Origin: Sphacelaria rigidula
Taxonomy: Eukaryota; Phaeophyceae; Sphacelariales
Assembly (NCBI GenBank): GCA_964200075.2
Contig: CAXNAA020000391.1
Coordinates: 1-21,713, forward strand
Reading direction: 5' to 3'
Length of the DNA: 21,713 nucleotides
Shown piece after piece: positions 9,137-19,280 of this stretch. Numbering within the stretch: the first letter of the stretch is position 1; each line of letters starts with the position of its first letter. Both the position numbers and the translations under genes were made by a program. The notes under the pieces are model-generated. The model searched no databases and was not told where the DNA came from. It worked only from the letters and a program-made list of their open reading frames with translations.

Positions 9137-9324
9137 GCCGTGTCTTAGCACATCATATTTCGATCGAAAAAGTGTGGTGGAAAACGAAAATCCCGATCTG
9201 ATTTGTCGTGATTCCAACCATCTTCAAAATAAACGACGATGGTTGAAGTAACGACCTGTCAGATCGGAGTTTTCCTTTTCCAACGCAAATTCTCGATCGG
9301 AATTTTTTTTGCGAAGACACGCCC
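9137..9324. repeat. Inverted-repeat (foldback) element, about 90-bp arms
   Basis: The left arm 9137-9226 and right arm 9238-9324 are inverse copies at roughly 70-75% identity. Shared blocks read CGTGTCTT, TCGATCGA, TGGAAAA, CCGATCTGA, GTCGT and CAACCATC. The unpaired centre is only about 10 nt. There is no coding content. It resembles an old foldback MITE. The ends are ill-defined and no target duplication was seen. Confidence 0.6.
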
Positions 9325-10171
9325 GCAGGCAGCTGAAGTAAGCAAAAGAAGGTACCACATGATTTCTATAGAAATGTCGATGATGACAATACTAGAAAAA
9401 ATGGTCAGGGGGGTTGGAGGATTGATTCTCTCTGTTGACAAGAGGGACTGCTTCTGCTGACAACCGGGTATGAGGAAACACACTAAAACCACATTGTCGT
9501 GTGGTTCTCGGTTTATTTTCATGGGTCCTTTGCTTCCTTAGCTTGCGAATACCTACTTTACTTTCATGGCTACTTTTGTTTGCAGAGATCCACCGCCAGG
9601 CGGGATCGCACATGCGTACCCTTTCCATCGTCAGAGCTCACCAAGAGCTGCAGTCGTGTACTTTAGGTCTACAGCTGTGTTGTTCGTCATACAGGTGTCT
9701 GTGTGTTGTGCGGTGATGCGAAGCACGGGGCTGTCAATGAACCCCTTGTTCTCCTGGTTTCACCGGCTTTCTATTCTGTTCAATACCCGCAAAACTATCG
9801 GTCAAATAATCAGTCATTTTTGTTCACTTGATGATATCTTCCCCTTGTCCCAAAAACCCAACCAACCAAACAACCTCACCCTAAAGCGTACACTCTCTTA
9901 GTCATGCAAGATTGTCTTCCCATCCATTCTGGACGCCGGTCTAGACCTTTCGGTATATGTTGGCGCATCAGGCGGGGTCAAACAGGAGAAAGGTCAACAG
10001 AGGAGTTTCTATTTTTTGTTTCTAATGTCCCACCTTCCTGCTGTGGTGCTTGCTTTTCTTTTTCATCGCGAGAAGGGTTCAGCACTCCCTCCCTTTCCTT
10101 CGTCGACAGTCACGTGGAATTTGTGTACCCTCGACATAATCGCTCTCCACCACTGTTGGGCATGGTGTGAG
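9325..10171. other. Non-coding stretch
   Basis: Only chance-length open frames are present, none with a recognised domain. No repeat structure was noticed. Confidence 0.4.
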
Positions 10172-10254
10172 AAAAAATCCCAGATCGCTCCGAGATTTGA
10201 ACCCACGACCCAACCGTCAGAAGGTTTCGTGGTTACCAACTGAGCCACCGGGGT
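10172..10254 (-). ncRNA. tRNA-Gln-like RNA polymerase III unit (pseudo-tRNA or SINE head)
   Basis: On the minus strand a perfect A box TGGCTCAGTTGG (10247-10236) is followed 32 nt later by a B box GGTTCAAATCT (10203-10193). Six T residues, a polymerase III terminator, then follow at 10177-10172. A four-pair anticodon stem AACC/GGTT encloses the loop TTCTGAC, with U33, anticodon CTG and a purine at 37, so tRNA-Gln-like. The D stem does not close (GCTC has no GAGC partner) and the acceptor strands do not pair. It is therefore more likely a tRNA pseudogene or tRNA-derived SINE than a working tRNA, but the promoter and terminator look intact. Confidence 0.6.
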
Positions 10255-13200
10255 GACCGGCTCTTTACGTGTGGTATACAGCAACACATATCGACCGATA
10301 GTATCGAATGTATCGATACCTATATACAACCCCATCGATTATCGTTTGATGTGGAGTGAATTTTCCGCATCCTACGGCAAATATGTGCTCGGTATGACAA
10401 CCAACCTCCAAAGAAGACCAACAACAATTGTGTTCGTTACAAAATCTTTCGTCGCGAACAGATTTTCGAATTCGTTCCCGCAATTTTTAATAAATATCGG
10501 TTCGCGAAAAGGGTAACATGCGTGAACACAGCAACCGCTGGGGCACACGCAACAGTACACTGTGACACGCAACCCAACCCGACACAATCGAACATTGAAC
10601 TGAGAACCCCTCTGACCCCATGAATAAAAAACACACAGCTCGAGCCGTAGCTGTTGATCAGCTGAGCACGCTACGTTTGACTTTGGTCAAGTCCGTTCAG
10701 GATCCGATGAAAAACAACTTTTTGTGCCAAACCGGTGTCGGAAATAACCACACATTGCCGGTCAGCGACTGTGCGTTTTCGGTTGAAAACGTTCGCTCGC
10801 GGCCAACTTTCCTTCAACACTGAACAGATTTCCGTCCAAGACTGACGTGTGTGGATGAACAAGAGGTAGCGATGGAGATAATGCACGTGAGCAGGAAGCG
10901 TCTGCGCATCTTTGTTCGGGGCTTGGTACATCGGTGCGTAGGGGTCGTCTTTCTTTGTCGCGTCCTTCCTGTACCGCACGAGATGTTGAACAAACCACCA
11001 CTGCTAGAACCGCCGCATTTACATACGTGTGTGCAGATCTTGCTTGCATTGGACGAAAAATATGATTTCGATAAGACTGAAAGCGGCCGTGGCAGGCACA
11101 ACGCACATTTAGTGAACTGGTTTCATGTGTTGAGACACGGCCCTGTCGAAATGGTTACTCTACTCAGGGAATACTGTGGTGATGTGGCTGTACGGTAGGG
11201 TTGAGTCTGCAAGATGAGTGCTGACTACTGTTGTTCGTCGTCCTTCCTTGTTATCCAGTTTCTCCCGATTTTTTCCTTCGCGGAGTGTTTTCATTCTCTT
11301 CTCATGGGTACGTCTCTTTTAACTGCGGCTGGATTCGCTGCGGATCAGTTAATCTGCGACAACTCATTATCAAGCGGCCAGTCGCGTGTCAATTCCTGCT
11401 TGCCACTGCGGGGGGGAAGGGGTGCACGTTACGTCTCGTTACATGGCGTAAGCGCGAGCGGCGAGAAAAATGTCCCAAACCCCATACCTTGTCCTGGCTG
11501 GTGTGTAGATACCACGAGTGGCGCTCGCAGCGGTGCGACTCCAGCATACTGCCACGAGAGCGAGGAAGAAATGCCGTAACAGCATGGTCTCCAATAGCGA
11601 AGTGTTGTTCAGTACAAACAGGAGTGTTGGATATCCACCTGCAGGTACAACGAGGCACCTACCGTTTGTTCAAGGCCCAACCGGCACCTCTCTGTTGGAA
11701 CATGATATATATTCAGTGTTCGACCTGAATTAGTGTCACGTTCTTTATCTTCCCCACAATAATGCATGGTTGGGTCAGCAAACTGTTTGTCAAACACGTG
11801 GTTACAATACTACCGTTATAAATCTATGTAAAATTCCCATTGGTATGTATTTCATTAACTGGGGCTCAACTCTGGCCACCACAGCGCATGGAATGGCGAC
11901 GGATGTTTGCAAAAAGTTGTTACAAGAGCACAGGATAATTACTGTACAAACGCATTGTCATTTCCCACATTGGCATCCAAACGCGACAGCCACCAAGCCA
12001 CGGCCAGCCACGGAAGCCACACAGGCCACTGCGCCAGCAGTAGGGTGATGGATGCTCACAGTCGCGCCGCACGAGATGATAGCGGCAACCAGCATATGAT
12101 ATGCCGAGAAGAGTAAGCCCCTTGCCGTCGTCGACACCTGCTTCAGCACACGAAAGGGGGGGCAGCCCCAAACGTTCGAGGGAACGAAGTTGCCCACGAC
12201 GAGATACCGGCTCGAGTATGTCGTCATGCTTCAACAGACCCCCGCCCCGTGCGAATCGCAGGTGTACTGTACACCAAGCAGCGAGGCACTACTCTAATCA
12301 CTCAACTGCACATGTACCGTTCCGATCAATGATCTGAATCGCCACCACTCGTAGAAAACACGACCGAACGACTGGAAGCAAACGCAGACAGTTGGACCGT
12401 AGACAACTTGCAAATCGATTCGTCCAACTGGAGGTGGCCCGCGCCATCGCGGCCCACCTCTACTCCGTAGACCACCGTACAACAACATCCATGGATGATA
12501 GCTTGTGTTACCTCCTCTACTGACACTGCGTGTGTACCGAGCGAGCGGGACAATCCCACCAACACCGTGATACGCGCGCCAACTTGGCTGGTGTGTGACT
12601 GCACCACTCACGCGCAGATCGATACCGCATGGCAGGTGGGGCATGACGCGCGGAAAGCCGTGGAGGTCGCCCTAACCGATGCACCACTCCACAAAGCTAC
12701 GAGTAGAGCTGTGTATGGGTCGGATTTTCGAACATCAATATCAATATACAGAAGAGGTTGACAACCCCAACGCCGGCAGTACATCGGAATTTCGCGATAT
12801 TTTGGCGATGTAGCGGAACAGCTCGAGAGGGCGTAAGCCGCCGCCCCCGACTGATGAGGGGAACTCGTCCGAGGCGCAGCGTGAGGCAGGAAAAGTCTTC
12901 GTGCTGGTTCCATCTCTCTTCGAAACCGAACCCATAGTTGTGCACCGAAAACGGAAAATACTTCCGTACATGGAAAGGCAGACTTCTGCCCAGAAAAGTG
13001 CTGAAAAAAAAGTACGTCGCACAGGGTGCCGCTTGCTGAGGACACTTTTTACGATAGCCCGCTCCCCCACCCCCCCCTCAAAGTGGGCGGTTTGGGAGGG
13101 GCGAAATCTACACGGAAATCGAAATGACGAAAGCCGAGCACAACGAGCAGCTGGGAATTCCCACGCTTCGATTCGTTTTCGCCGATGTCGCCGATATGAG

Positions 13201-13912
13201 GCGCTTTATGCAGCCTGAAACCAAACATGAGGCGCTGTGTAGCAATTTTGTTCGTGATAGTTTTGGGCTGGTTTTGCGGGTGGGGGTATCGGAGAAAGAC
13301 CCTGTGGTGTGTCGGCAAAGCTATGTATATTGTCAAGAGGAAATATGCCCAGTGAAGCGCACAGTGCTAAGGTGGGCGTATCCGATTCGCGTGCGGCTGC
13401 AGCAGCTCGGCGATCGAGTGTCGAATCCGGGGGACTGCTAGCCGCAGCGTTAGCTGTTGATCTCGAGGGAATGCTCACCACTACACTAGAATAATCAGAC
13501 TCGCTGTTGTCTTCGAAGACATGGAACCAGTGCCGGGAGGTTGTTGATGCTCCTCCCGGTTTCAGGTCAACTGGTCTCCCGCTCTGGGGTACGCTGCGGC
13601 CGCTGTGCAAATATACCGATCGCTTTTCCCATCCAAACTACAAATAACTACAAACTACAAACTGCAGATAGACTGCAGATAATAACGACGAGTAACATGT
13701 TTCGTTGGAGTATTGCCAGAACATGTGTGCATTCGGTGGATTACGACATAAGCATGGGTGGGAATATATTTGTATTTTGATGTCGCTGATTCCCCGAACC
13801 AATATATCGGGATGTATTAGTGACAACAACCAATATGTAATGGTACCGAAAAACAGCTCTACAAAAGCTGTTTTGGTGGCCGACAAAATGCTCAATAGCA
13901 TCTGACAAAACC
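10255..13912. other. Long stretch without a recognised gene
   Basis: No conserved family was identified in 3.6 kb. Open frames of 100-140 codons occur on both strands, as chance predicts at this base composition. The more protein-like ones are noted separately. A palindromic GGTGTACTGTACACC lies near 12260, and C-rich runs lie at about 13065-13080. Confidence 0.4.
10851..11198 (+). CDS. Uncertain open frame, no recognised family
   Basis: This is a 115-codon frame ending in TAG. Its first ATG is at 10854 and a second at 10872. The middle and C-terminal parts (LDEKYDFDKTESGRGRH and NWFHVLRHGPVEMVTLLREY) look more like a soluble helical protein than neighbouring frames do. I do not recognise the family, and there is no splice or promoter support. 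It could be a fragment of a decayed gene, a small gene or chance. Confidence 0.15.
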   Translation: MDEQEVAMEIMHVSRKRLRIFVRGLVHRCVGVVFLCRVLPVPHEMLNKPPLLEPPHLHTCVQILLALDEKYDFDKTESGRGRHNAHLVNWFHVLRHGPVEMVTLLREYCGDVAVR

Positions 13913-14905
13913 GCAGTTGGAACGTCCCTCGATAACCTCGTCGAACGCGCGGAACACCCCAGGGTCGAAGGGGACCCAAGCGGTTTATACGGGTATCTCA
14001 GGGGAATGAGCCTGAAGGGATCAAAGAAGTGCTAGTCCAAACATATCGAGGACGAAGACGGCAAGCTGTTGAAGAACCCAACTGAAATTGCCAAGAATTG
14101 GGGCAGATGCCGCCACGAAGGGTGAAACTATTGATCCCAGCAGATGCAGATCCCGCAGGCTCCAGTCAAGACGTCGCTCGCCGTGGCGTTGAATATCGGA
14201 GACATAGAGGACGCCCTGAGTATGTTCGTGAATGGGAAGGCAACAGTACCCGATTGTCTACCTGCGGAACGGCTGAAACTAGGTATACGGGAGAACTGCA
14301 CCACCCCGCAGAGGTTTCATAAAATCATCGCCAAGGTGTGAAAGTTAAGGCAGCCCCCCAGCTATGAAAGGGCGTTGTTATCGAGGCCATACACTGGTGA
14401 AAGAACCGAACTGAGTGTGGCAACGATAGAAATACATCACTGGTAGCACATGCCGGCAAAGTCCTTCGCAAGGTTGCCAAAAACCGGCTCGGCGCACACC
14501 TGGAGCACAACAAACTCGTTTCGGGAGATAAGTGTGGGTTCCGCCTCCAACGCTCGACGTGCGTGGTGTTCGTGACGCGAAGACTGCAAGAGCTTGGTAG
14601 AGCCCGGAAAACTCCGCAGTACATGTGTTTCATTAATCCAGGGAGCGCTTGTGATTCGGTCAAATACATTCATTCTCTGGACAGGGCTTGCACGATTCGG
14701 GGTACCCGCCAAGATGATCGTAGCCATTCGCCGATTCCACGATGGGATGCAGGGTTGTGAACGAACGGAAAGCGGGAACTCATCGGACAATCTATTTCGA
14801 ACAGGAACTTCGACAAGTATTCGTGTCGGCCCTATTTGCTATTCAACACATTTTTCACCTTCTTCTACGGCCCGCGGAGGGTATCGACTGTACCACGGGT
14901 GGTAA
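13913..14905 (+). pseudogene. Degraded LINE (non-LTR) reverse transcriptase
   Basis: The relic reads along the plus strand in shifted frames. From 13913 to about 14340 (one frame, stops at 14030 and 14120) is the region before the polymerase, including GLYGYLRGMSLKG and EDEDGKLLKNPTEIAKNWGR, then NGKATVPDCLPAERLKLG. From 14413 a second frame gives HAGKVLRKVAKNRL, CGFRLQRST and RRLQELGRARKTPQYMCF. A third frame from about 14670 gives LWTGLARFGVPAKMIVAIRR, and a fourth from about 14750 gives FEQELRQVFVSALFAIQHIF. These match, in order, the fingers and palm of LINE polymerases. Motif A reads FINPGSACDSV, where active elements have FID and AYDS, so a catalytic Asp is changed. The Tyr-x-Asp-Asp box, the endonuclease and the 3' end were not found. 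It is a dead fragment. Confidence 0.85.
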
Positions 14906-15124
14906 ACACCGCAAGGCCTGTACGTGCAGGAGTACTTGGACAGTAGGAATCACCCAGCTGCGGCACGGGCGTGGTAGGGAGCAGTGTGACAATAGGTGTC
15001 CTTGATTCTCCGTACTAGCCAAAGTATGTGTCTTTGCTTGGGCCGCTGCCGTCAGTCGGCTCAACGCGACCTCAACGGCTCGGGGCCAAGGCCGGGAGCT
15101 GAGTGGCTAGAGAAAAAACAGGAA
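14906..15124. other. Spacer between LINE relic and minisatellite
   Basis: This may be the eroded continuation of the LINE on the plus strand, but no conserved motif can be read. The minisatellite starts just after the A-rich stretch near 15113. Confidence 0.35.
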
Positions 15125-18100
15125 TTTTCCCACCAACATGACGCGGTATTTTTGCTGCACACGGGGTGTTCTTAGATGACAACGAGCAATCTCGGATAAC
15201 CACGGGGAATTTCCTGATGACCAGGGGGCGTTCGTGGCCCATTTGCCCGCGTGTTCTCGGTGATTTCGGGGCATGATCAGCTCATGAGGGGCGTCTTCTG
15301 ATAAGAAGGGGGCATGCTTGGATGAAGAGCGGCGTTCTCGGAAATCAAGGAGCGTTCTCGGATAACAGGGGTCGCTTTCGGCTGACAAAAGAGAATCTTC
15401 AGAGATTAAGAGAGTTTTTCGGATGGCGAGGGAAGTATTTTCGGATAACAAGGACGTTCTCGGATCACTAGAGGTTATTCTCAACCAACTTGATAGTGCG
15501 TTTTCGGTGCACACGAGACATGATTGGCGAACAGGAAGCGTTCTCGACTAACGAAATGCATTCTCGGACAACAGGGGGTGCTTTCAGATGACATGGGAGC
15601 GTTCTCCAATGCCAAAGAAAGTTCTCGGATAAAAAGGGAGTATTCCTGGCAATCATGACGGCGTTGTCGGTGAGCACGGGACGTTCTCGGATAGCAAGAC
15701 TTCCGGACAAGAGGCATTCTGAGTTGACGCGTGGACATTCTCGAACAACAAGGAGCCCTTTCGGATGACACTAGGGTGTTTTCGGTCGATCTGACGGGGT
15801 GGTTTTGGTGAACACGGGGCGTTATCAGGTAACAAGGGATGTTCTCGGCTGGAAAAAAGGTATTCTCGGATAACAAAGGGTGTTTTCGGATGACGAGGAG
15901 CGTTCTTGTCTGCAACAAGCGTTGTCGGAGAAGGTGGTGGCGTTGTCGGCGAAATTGGCCCAGCGCTCCCACAGAACCCGGGGCATTGTCAGCTAACAAG
16001 GAGCCTTCTCGGCCAGTCTCGACCAACAAAATAGGTATCCTTGGGTAACAGAGGGGCGTTTTTTTTTAACAAGGAGCATTATCGGATGACAATAAGACAA
16101 TGCGTTTGCTGACGGGACATTCTCGCCGAGTACGAGGCATGATCAGCTAACAAGCGGCGTTCTCGAATGACGAGGAGACGCTCTCGATGAACGTAGGACG
16201 TTTGGGGTGCACATGGGGCATTATAAATCTAGTGGAGAAGAATGCGTTTTCGACGAACAATGAGGTAATCTCGGATACCAGGAGAGAATGCTCAGATGTC
16301 AAGGGTGCGTTCTCGGATGGTGAGCAGTGTTCTCTGATAACAAGGGAGCGTTCTCAGGCAACACAACGGACCTTCGCGGTGAGCACAGGGCGTGATCAGC
16401 TAACAAGGGGCGTTTTAGCCTAACAGGAGGTTTCCTCGGATAGCGAAAAATTCTCTCGAATTATGAGATAATTTTCTCGGTAAACACGAGGCGGCGTCAG
16501 CTGAGGAGGGTCATTCTCGGATGAGAAAGGGGGGTTCTCGAATAATAAGGAGCGTTCTCGGATGACAAGGAGGCGTTCTCGGATGACAAGGCGGCGCTCT
16601 CGGCGAATATGACGGGGTGTTCTCAGTGAAGAAGGGGCGCCCTGGTATGTCAAGGGGGTTCTAAGATAACACCACGTACAATCGTAAAACAAGGGGACGT
16701 ACTCGGATAACAAAGAGTGCTCACGAATGACAAGGGGTTGTTGTCGGTCAACGTGATAGAGTCTTATTGTCGCACACGAAGCGTGGTCAGTTAACCAGGA
16801 GTGCTCTCGGCTAAAAGAGAGGTATTTTCGGGGGAAAGGGGGGGGCGGTATGGATGAACACGAGGCGTTATCAGGAAACTGGGGGCTTTTTCGATATCAG
16901 GGAGGCGTTGACGAATGACAAGGAGGTGTTCTCGGCGATAATGACGGGGTGTCCTCGGTGAACAAGGGGTGTTCTCGAATGGCAAGGGGCTTTTCCGATG
17001 AAAAGGGGGCGTTCTTGGTCAACTGTACGGGACATTCTCGGCTAACAAGGGCGTACATTCGGATAACAAAGGGCATTCTGAAATGACGAGGGGCGATGTC
17101 GTATGAGAAGAGGCATTGCCAGATAAGCACGGGGTGCTCTTGGCGATCATGACGGGGCATTCTCGATCAACACGAGGCGTTCTCGGTGAAAATGGGGGCG
17201 TTTTTTCCTTTTTTTTCGGGTGAAAAGATGCGTTCTTTTAGCATGAAGGGTGCGATTTCCGAGAAAAACGGGGGGGTTCTCGGAGCGTAAGGAGGGGTCT
17301 TGGATGAAAAGGGTGTCTTCTTATAACAAGGGACAGCTCTGGAATAAGAAGGGGGCGTTCTTGGCGATCATGACGGGGGGTCCGTTCTCGATCAATACGA
17401 GGCATTCTCAGTCAACATCGGCCGTTCCGGATTACGGGGGGCCTCGTTGGATAACAAGTGGGAGATTTCCGAGAAGAAAGGGTCATTCTCGGATAGGAAG
17501 GAGGGTTCTTGGGTGATAAGGGGACGCTCTCGGATAACAAGGAAGCGTTGTTAGGTACAAAAAGGCTCACCACATGAAAAAGGCGTCTTCTACCGACTTG
17601 ACAAGATGTTATCGGAAAACGTGGGGTGATACCAACTCAGAAGAGAAGCTATAAGCTATCAAGTAGCTTTCCCGAATGATGAAGGGGCGTTCTCGGATGA
17701 CAAGGCCTTCCCCCCTGATGACAAGGGGGCCTCATTGGCCAACTTAGCGGGGCATTGTGGGTGAAAACGAACAGTTGTAGGTCACCACGGGCCGTTCGAG
17801 GAGCACACGCGAGGTTATCAGCTAACGTACAGCAGCCATCTGATAACAACGGGGCGTTCTCGGATGACAAGGCGGTGTTCCTGGATGACAAAGGTCGTGT
17901 TCGGATAACAAGGGGGCGTGCTCGACAAATGTCCGCTCCAGGATAACAAGAGAGCGTTCCCGGATATAATAAGGTGGCGTTTTTGGATAACAAAGGGGCG
18001 TCCTGGGATGACAGGGTGTTATCAGATGAAAAAGAAGGGGTTTCGGCAAACTTTACGGGACAAATTCGGTGAATACTGGGAGTTACCAGGATACGAGGGG

Positions 18101-18195
18101 CATTATCAGCTAACAAAGGGCGCTCTCGGATATCAAGGGGGCATTCTCGGCCAACATGACGAGACGTTCTGGATGAAGAGGGGTTTTCTGAATGC
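15125..18195. repeat. 3-kb degenerate minisatellite, 21-bp basic unit
   Basis: The plus-strand consensus is roughly GCGTTCTCGGATAACAAGGG, one base short of the 21-bp period. The clearest run is 16530-16640, where successive units are spaced 21 bp. Most units are diverged and vary from about 18 to 33 bp. Four unit types recur: GGATRACAAGGGG, GGCGATCATGACGGGG, GGTGAACACGGGGCG and ATCAGCTAACAAGGGG. The last three often follow each other, which suggests a higher-order repeat of several units. Long open frames, for example 182 codons at 15481-16029 and at 17649-18197 on the minus strand, come from the period being divisible by three and are not genes. Confidence 0.95.
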
Positions 18196-18740
18196 ACAAG
18201 GATCTCGATAAATAGGGGACACTATTACTATAGCTACGAGCTAGGCCAGGAGCAAATCCCGCATTCGCTCCCCCCAAATCCGTGCGACTTGAGCATACCG
18301 CCATGAACTGTGGACCAACCTGGTAACACACGGCACCACCGCTGGTCGTTTGCATAGTATTGACGATGATGTAATTGTACTGCATTGAGTACTGGGTACG
18401 TCGCTTGTCGTTGCGTGACAGCGTGTCTAGAGACATTTCATTCGCACAATGCGATGGAATTACGATAAACAACTGCGCCGCATAGGCACACGCACACCCA
18501 TTATGGACAGGCAAGAGCACACTGGTAGTGCTGCAAGATGGCATCAAGCTCGTCAAGAGCTCCGTCATGGAGAAGAACCTTCGAGCCGACTGTCGTGTAT
18601 CACCGCACGAGGGAGAAGTACTACTTGAAAGTTTGCTATCCTCCCCACAAAAGCAAGACCGTCAACAAAATATTGAGACCCCTTTGCAATCCGGGAGGTA
18701 CGAGAGATTATGCAGGATTAGATTGTGCACAAATTGTTTC
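18196..18740. other. Unrecognised stretch with two overlapping antisense open frames
   Basis: A minus-strand frame starts at an ATG at 18568 and runs about 115 codons before entering the minisatellite. A plus-strand frame starts at an ATG at 18538 (MASSSSRAPSWRRTFEP...) and runs to 18780. Each has slightly protein-like composition, but neither shows a known domain, and they overlap in opposite directions, so at most one is real. Confidence 0.2.
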
Positions 18741-18828
18741 TGTCGTGTCGGGATTCGAATTCGTGACCTGTGTATTTTGAGGCTGTTGTATCGATTTGAC
18801 CAGAGGGGCGCAGCCGTGTCACACGAAG
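18741..18828 (-). repeat. tRNA-like (SINE-type) element, copy 2
   Basis: On the minus strand it shows GGCTGCGCCCC, an A box TGGTCAAATCG (18802-18792) and a B box ATTCGAATCC (18760-18751). The outer ends TCGTGT and ACACGA can pair, like an acceptor stem. The A box lies about 25 nt inside the paired end, which is too far for a normal tRNA and suggests a tRNA-derived element. It shares block order with 6683-6760. No T-run terminator follows directly. Confidence 0.5.
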
Positions 18829-19149
18829 AGTGCGCCCCGAAGCCCAATGTGAGGTATTTTCGGCCGAAAATTCACCAAGATATCCTTGACGCAAGTGTCT
18901 ACAACCCACAAAGTGTTGCAGGCGTTTTTCTCAATTTTGAAGGAAGTTACAGCATTTTTCCTGTTTTTGCTGAAACTTCAAGTCGCCCTAACTTCCTGTT
19001 TCATTTTTATTCCTCTGCAACACTCGGAGGGTTGCGCGGGTTGATGATAGAAATGCCGTGACAAAATTTCAGCGTCTAACTCTTCGAATCATCAATCGCA
19101 TCTCCACTTTTCATTCAAGAATCACTGTCAGCTGGCCCAGCTCGTGGTG
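18829..19149. other. Non-coding stretch
   Basis: The open frame crossing the tRNA-like element continues to 19061 but has no known domain. It is AT-richer than its surroundings. No repeat was seen until the minisatellite patch. Confidence 0.35.
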
Positions 19150-19280
19150 AGGAGCATTTTGGGAAATCAATGTGTGTTCTTCGATACCAAGGGGGCGTTC
19201 GCGGATAATAATGGGCCGTTCTAGAATACCAAGCAGTTGTTCTCGGGTAATATTAAGGTATTGTCGGGTAATATGGCCAA
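19150..19280. repeat. Outlying patch of the 21-bp minisatellite
   Basis: About five diverged units of the same family (for example CCAAGGGGGCGTTCGCGGATAA and GTTGTTCTCGGGTAA) stand nearly 1 kb beyond the end of the main array. A relic of a longer array or a separate seeding event would both explain it. Confidence 0.75.

Noticed and set aside
12852-12890. CTGATGAG word resembling a hammerhead ribozyme core (others near 4123 and 8585)
   Set aside because: No proper stem II followed by GAAA and a matching cleavage strand could be formed at any of the three sites.
12294-13070. Several overlapping minus-strand frames considered as a decayed gene
   Set aside because: Some segments look protein-like, but no two adjoin in a consistent way and no family is recognised.
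13425-13440. B-box-like GTGTCGAATCC on the plus strand
   Set aside because: No A box at suitable distance upstream, no arm pairing and no terminator.
15125-18195. Possible CRISPR-like array
   Set aside because: Repeats are degenerate and head-to-tail, with no unique spacers of constant length and no cas genes. The DNA is eukaryotic.
15481-18197. Long minus-strand open frames (182 codons, twice) in the minisatellite
   Set aside because: They arise because the 21-bp unit is divisible by three and lacks stops in most frames. Unit boundaries and frames drift, and no domain is present.
18528-19061. 177-codon plus-strand frame
   Set aside because: It runs straight through the tRNA-like element and has no conserved motif. 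A conflicting antisense frame overlaps it.
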